A stretch of DNA of 64,000 nucleotides, taken from contig JAJJOY010000003.1 of the NCBI GenBank assembly GCA_021029595.1, forward strand, positions 683,302 through 747,301, in the 5' to 3' direction. Under the pieces are notes generated by a model. It was not told the DNA's origin and did no database searches. It saw only the letters and a program-made list of their open reading frames with translations. Origin of the DNA: Hominenteromicrobium mulieris. GTDB lineage: Bacteria; Bacillota; Clostridia; Oscillospirales; Acutalibacteraceae. A program made the translations under genes and the position numbers. This document shows positions 60,944-64,000 of this stretch, one piece after another; the first letter of the stretch is position 1, and the number at the start of each line of letters is the position of its first letter.

Positions 60944-62176
60944 ATGGCAGCAAAAAGAAAACGAATTCCCAGGTACAGCAAAGTCCAGATAAATGGGCAT
61001 GAGTATTACAAAACAGATATTGAGGACGCAGATGGCAAACGGGTGATTCTTTACGGAAAAACCCGCGAGGAAGTTTACGACAAGGAAATGGCGGCTCTTG
61101 AGCAAATCGACAACGCCACATTCCGGCGTAAATCCCCCACGGTCGCCGAGTATTGTGAAAAGTGGCTTCTGATGCAGTCCGTCCATATCCGTGCCACCAC
61201 ATTGATTGATTATACATCCAAGGTGCGGCGGCATATTATCAAGGAGCTGGGTGAGAAACGAATGGCCGATGTAACCCTGGATGACATCCAGGTTGCCCTT
61301 GTGCCAGTCTCTAAAAAGTCGGCTTCAGTATATAAGTCCGTGGTAATCCTCTACAAGTCTATTTTCCGGGCGGCCAAGGAGAGCCATGTGATTGATACAA
61401 ACCCGACGATATACCTTGAGGCAAAAGGCGGAGGCGTTCCGCAGGAGGAGCGGCAGGCTTTGACGGATGAACAGGTAGAACGGCTTTTGGACGCCATTCG
61501 TGGGTTGCCGCCCTATGTATTTGTGATGATTGGCCTGTATGCCGGGCTGCGGCGGGAAGAAATCCTTGCACTGCAATGGGATTCGGTATATCTGGATACA
61601 GATGCGCCGTATTTGACGGTCCGGCGGGCGTGGCACACGGAACATAATAGGCCGGTCATTCTCACAGAGTTAAAAACGAAGGCTGCGGAGCGGAATATCC
61701 CTCTCCCGGATCGTTTGGCAGAGTGCTTGAAAGCGGCAAAGAAAAAATCGACATCAGACTATGTAATTGCCAACCAGGATGGAGAGCCGTTGTCTTATAC
61801 GCAGTTTAAGCGGCTTTGGCAGTATATCGTGACACGGACAGCAAAACCGAGGATAGCTCGCAAACTTGTGGACGGGAAATATGTGAAGTATATGCTTTAC
61901 CCGAAGCTGGGTGAAAAAGCACGGAACAATGGTCATGTGGTATATAGCTTGGATTTTGAGGTTACGCCACACATGCTTCGTCATACCTACATCACAAATT
62001 TGATTCATGCTTCGGTAGACCCGAAAACAGTTCAATACTTGGCTGGCCATGAGAGCAGTAAGATCACGATGGACATTTATGCGAAGGTAAAGTACAACAA
62101 GCCGGAGCAACTGGCAGGAGTTTTAAGCGGAGCCTTTGCAGAATGGGATGGCGGTGAATACGAAGCGGCACAATAA
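60944..62176 (+). CDS. Tyrosine recombinase A (integrase) of element 2
   Basis: A 410-residue recombinase with complete active site: AGLRREEIL, HMLRHTY, LAGHESSKI and MDIYAKV. It is very similar to the 9193 product through the core-binding and catalytic domains; the arm-binding N-terminus (MAAKRKRIPRYSKVQINGHE) differs more. TTGGAGG lies before ATG 60944. It should act on the rpsI site together with, or in place of, integrase B. Confidence 0.92.
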   Translation: MAAKRKRIPRYSKVQINGHEYYKTDIEDADGKRVILYGKTREEVYDKEMAALEQIDNATFRRKSPTVAEYCEKWLLMQSVHIRATTLIDYTSKVRRHIIKELGEKRMADVTLDDIQVALVPVSKKSASVYKSVVILYKSIFRAAKESHVIDTNPTIYLEAKGGGVPQEERQALTDEQVERLLDAIRGLPPYVFVMIGLYAGLRREEILALQWDSVYLDTDAPYLTVRRAWHTEHNRPVILTELKTKAAERNIPLPDRLAECLKAAKKKSTSDYVIANQDGEPLSYTQFKRLWQYIVTRTAKPRIARKLVDGKYVKYMLYPKLGEKARNNGHVVYSLDFEVTPHMLRHTYITNLIHASVDPKTVQYLAGHESSKITMDIYAKVKYNKPEQLAGVLSGAFAEWDGGEYEAAQ

Positions 62177-62192
62177 TTTGACGGAAAACGTA

Positions 62193-62222
62193 CAAAGGGC
62201 GGGGAGTGTTCCCCGCCCTTTG
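62193..62222 (+). terminator. Hairpin between integrases A and B, element 2
   Basis: CAAAGGGCGGGGA pairs with TCCCCGCCCTTTG around a short loop. As in element 1 (10434) a hairpin separates the two integrase genes. Confidence 0.7.
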
Positions 62223-62319
62223 CGTTTCCCAGAATCGCACCTTTGATAGAGCCATGATTTTTCAGTATAAAGAAGGTATCGGCGCTGAAATACATATTAA
62301 ATAGAAAGGAACTGAAATC

Positions 62320-63531
62320 ATGGCGAAAAAACAAGAAAATGTTCCCCGGTATGGCACTGCCATGCGGAGGGGGATTCAATATTACAGGACTCGGATCACC
62401 GATGCCGATGGAAAAAGGGTGGACTTGTATGCTGAAACCTGCGAGGAACTCCAGTTAAAGGAGATGGAGGCTCGACGCCAGGTAGAGGAGGCGGTTTTCC
62501 GCAGAAAACATCCAACGGTGGCAGAGTATTGCGAGAAGTGGTTGCTCATGCAGTCGGCAAAGGTATCTTCCGGCACGTTGAGAGGATATACCCAGACCAT
62601 GAACAACTATATTGTCAAACCTTTAGGCGATATGTATCTTGAGGATGTGACTGCAGACGATATTCGGCTTGCGATGATTCCATTGGCTTCAAAATCTGCT
62701 GGATTGTATAGTAAGGTAAATATGCTCCTGAAATGTGTCTTTTATTCGGCAGAGCGAAGCCAGTTACTTGAATATAATCCCTGTGAGGGACTCTCGGCCA
62801 AAGGGGGAAAACCGGGGAAAAAGATAAATGCCTTGACGGATGAGCAAGTGAAGCTACTTTTAGATACTGTCCGAGGGCTTCCGCCCTATACCTTTATAAT
62901 GATCGCTTTATATTCCGGCCTGCGTCGTGAAGAAATTCTGGGACTGCAATGGGACTGCGTATTTCTGGATGTTCCTACGCCGTACATCTCTGTACGGAGG
63001 GCATGGCGCTCAGAACATAACAGGCCGGTGATTTCCACAACGCTGAAAACGAAGGCGGCTCGGAGAGATATTCCGATCCCAAAGTGTTTGACAGACTGCC
63101 TGCGGGAAGTGAAAGAGAAAACCGAATCGGAATATGTGGTTGCTGACAGAAATGGAAATCCTCTTTCATCTTCGCAGTTTCAGCGGGTATGGAAATATGT
63201 AACCGTTCGCTCTACGAAACCCCATAACTATTATAAGTATGTAAATGGCCAGTGCGTGAAGTGTACGGTAACGCCTACCCCTGGCAGTCATCAGAAAAAT
63301 AACCCGAAGTTAGTGTATGCCATTGACTTTGATGTAACCCCACATCAACTTCGTCACACCTATATTACTAACCTGCTGTATGCAGGCATTGACCCAAAAA
63401 CTGTTCAATATCTTGCCGGGCATGAAAACAGTAAGACGACTATGGACATTTACGCGCAGGTGAAGTATAATAAACCGGAGGAACTTCTGAGTGTTGTAAA
63501 TGCTGCATTTGCTCCATCTGTTGGTGTCTAA
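62320..63531 (+). CDS. Tyrosine recombinase B (integrase) of element 2
   Basis: A 403-residue recombinase, similar by eye to the 10559 product. Catalytic residues are in SGLRREEIL, HQLRHTY, LAGHENSKT and MDIYAQV. The ATG follows AGAAAGGA. It ends 100 bases before the right attachment repeat, exactly the spacing seen for its counterpart in element 1. Confidence 0.92.
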   Translation: MAKKQENVPRYGTAMRRGIQYYRTRITDADGKRVDLYAETCEELQLKEMEARRQVEEAVFRRKHPTVAEYCEKWLLMQSAKVSSGTLRGYTQTMNNYIVKPLGDMYLEDVTADDIRLAMIPLASKSAGLYSKVNMLLKCVFYSAERSQLLEYNPCEGLSAKGGKPGKKINALTDEQVKLLLDTVRGLPPYTFIMIALYSGLRREEILGLQWDCVFLDVPTPYISVRRAWRSEHNRPVISTTLKTKAARRDIPIPKCLTDCLREVKEKTESEYVVADRNGNPLSSSQFQRVWKYVTVRSTKPHNYYKYVNGQCVKCTVTPTPGSHQKNNPKLVYAIDFDVTPHQLRHTYITNLLYAGIDPKTVQYLAGHENSKTTMDIYAQVKYNKPEELLSVVNAAFAPSVGV

Positions 63532-63548
63532 AATGCCCCCATTTTTAT

Positions 63549-63567
63549 GATTAAATACTGGGGCAAC
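63549..63567 (+). repeat. Arm-type repeat 3 (candidate integrase site)
   Basis: GATTAAATACTGGGGCAAC, matching the two repeats inside the left end (12056 and 12096). Confidence 0.5.
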
Positions 63568-63631
63568 ATTTGAGGGCAGAGGCCAAAAAGCCCATAAAAT
63601 CAAGGAAAACCGGCGCTAAACTGTACGCCAA

Positions 63632-63679
63632 TACGGTCTCAAAGCAGCTCGTCGCGCTCCGCAGTTCTCCAAGAGATAA
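63632..63679 (+). repeat. rpsI: att repeat (right): rpsI 3'-end fragment
   Basis: 48 bases identical to 11871-11918, encoding the last 15 residues and stop of ribosomal protein S9. The bases just outside differ (A and T here, G and C in the left copy), which fixes the repeat length. It is the right boundary of element 2. Confidence 0.93.
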
Positions 63680-63733
63680 TCATCCGCAAGGATTTTTCTC
63701 GAGGGACGCAAAAGCGAATCTTTCAAACATTTC

Positions 63734-63778
63734 CCCGCAGACAAGGCATACGCCGTATGCCCCGCCTGCGGGTTTTTG
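63734..63778 (+). terminator. Terminator right of the element, probably native to rpsI
   Basis: CCCGCAG (63734-63740) pairs with CTGCGGG (63766-63772), with GCATAC and GTATGC inside, followed by TTTTT. It lies 55 bases after the S9 stop copy, a normal distance for the terminator of the rplM-rpsI operon. Confidence 0.7.
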
Positions 63779-63847
63779 TTTTAAAACAAGCATCACCCCC
63801 GCTCCGCAAAATGAACAGAACCAGTAAAACAGGACAATAGACAAAAT

Positions 63848-63883
63848 CCCCCCTGATGTAGGATAATAAGTACATCAGGGGGG
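63848..63883. repeat. 13-bp inverted repeat before IS3-like gene
   Basis: CCCCCCTGATGTA (63848-63860) and TACATCAGGGGGG (63871-63883) are perfect complements. It may be near the IS end or regulate its transposase. Confidence 0.6.
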
Positions 63884-63890
63884 ATTCATT

Positions 63891-64000
63891 ATGAGCAAAC
63901 GAAGATACACCAATATGCAGGTTCTACTACCGACCATAGAAAAGATGTTAGAATCAGGGAAGAACCACAGGGAAATCGAAGCGGAACTTGGCTTGGAGGG
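63891..64000 (+). CDS. IS3-family OrfA-like transposase protein (5' part)
   Basis: The first 36 residues (MSKRRYTNMQVLLPTIEKML, then SGKNHREIEAELGLEG) form the start of a helix-turn-helix typical of IS3-family OrfA. The gene runs off the window. The remainder of the IS and its far end are not seen. Confidence 0.6.
   Translation, partial: MSKRRYTNMQVLLPTIEKMLESGKNHREIEAELGLE

Larger units (their letters stand above)
11871..63679. mobile_element. ICE element 2, Tn1549/CTn-like, integrated at rpsI 3' end
   Basis: The element is bounded by perfect 48-bp direct repeats that encode the C-terminus of ribosomal protein S9. The unit is about 51.8 kb. It holds partition genes, MobC and a MOBP-type relaxase, VirD4, a VirB6-like protein, PrgI, VirB4, a CHAP hydrolase, sortase B, a surface adhesin, a metal-type transport cargo and two tyrosine recombinases at the right end. 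All core conjugation genes look intact. The one broken gene I see is the small one at 43453. The orientation puts the integrases next to the right repeat, as in many Firmicutes ICEs. Confidence 0.88.
63532..63890. other. Right junction and flank, no genes
   Basis: Contains an arm-like repeat (63549-63567), the right attachment repeat (63632-63679), a terminator that is probably native to the rpsI operon (63734-63778) and the inverted repeat at 63848-63883 in front of an IS3-like gene. A short open frame across the repeat is the out-of-frame reading of the S9 end and is not a gene. Confidence 0.65.

Noticed and set aside
63848..63883. Inverted repeat as a CRISPR or attachment signal
   Set aside because: It is a single perfect stem in front of an IS3-like OrfA start; no repeated units or link to the integrases.

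Overview
The window looks like the chromosome of a gut-type Clostridia (Bacillota) and is almost entirely conjugative-element DNA of the Tn1549/CTn family. The basis is the gene set: MobC, a MOBP relaxase, a PcfB/DUF3801 protein, VirD4, a Maff2-like protein, PrgI, VirB4, sortase B, a CHAP hydrolase, a very large methyltransferase-helicase and a cysteine-rich KTR protein. I recognise no rRNA, tRNA, CRISPR array or antibiotic-resistance gene.

The key structural result is a 48-bp perfect direct repeat at 11871-11918 and 63632-63679. Read in the right frame it encodes the end of ribosomal protein S9 (Y-G-L-K-A-A-R-R-A-P-Q-F-S-K-R-stop), so the integration site is the 3' end of rpsI. Each repeat lies just after a pair of tyrosine recombinases. 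The parsimonious reading is two related integrative elements in tandem downstream of rpsI, which lies to the left of the window. Element 1 (1-11918) shows only its right end. Element 2 (11871-63679, about 51.8 kb) appears complete. Sequence after 63679 would be the native DNA downstream of rpsI, with a displaced terminator and then the start of an IS3-like element.

Element 1 tail (1-11918): a cargo cassette of ECF S component (partial), EcfT, a double ATPase, an AraC regulator, two exporter-fold ABC half-transporters and a DtxR/MntR-like metalloregulator (1-7441). It is followed by a sigma-like protein, an excisionase-like HTH protein and integrases A and B.

Element 2: left end with terminator and arm-like repeats (11919-12360); ParA/ParB (12665-14444); a large thioester/Cna-B surface adhesin (14728-18957); a translationally coupled run of ICE proteins of unknown function (18993-22696); a 3253-residue methyltransferase/SNF2-helicase with a TnpV gene nested in another frame (22715-32476); small proteins, a TOPRIM protein and an XRE-HipA fusion (32488-36025); an oriT candidate, MobC and relaxase (36319-38417); the T4SS module including VirD4, VirB6-like, PrgI, VirB4, sortase B and CHAP hydrolase (38424-50266); an AT-richer cargo cassette of TetR, two ABC half-transporters, double ATPase, EcfT, S component and DtxR-like regulator (50433-57830); then a KTR protein, an XRE regulator, a sigma-like protein, a structured-looking stretch, a MazF-zinc ribbon protein, an excisionase-like protein and integrases A and B.

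Both elements carry the same kind of cargo in the same place relative to the integration module. Gene order, upstream regulator and base composition differ, so the cargo was probably acquired or rearranged separately. The combination of ECF importer, paired YbtPQ/IrtAB-like half-transporters and a DtxR-family regulator suggests uptake of a metal chelate such as a siderophore. The substrate is inferred, not shown.
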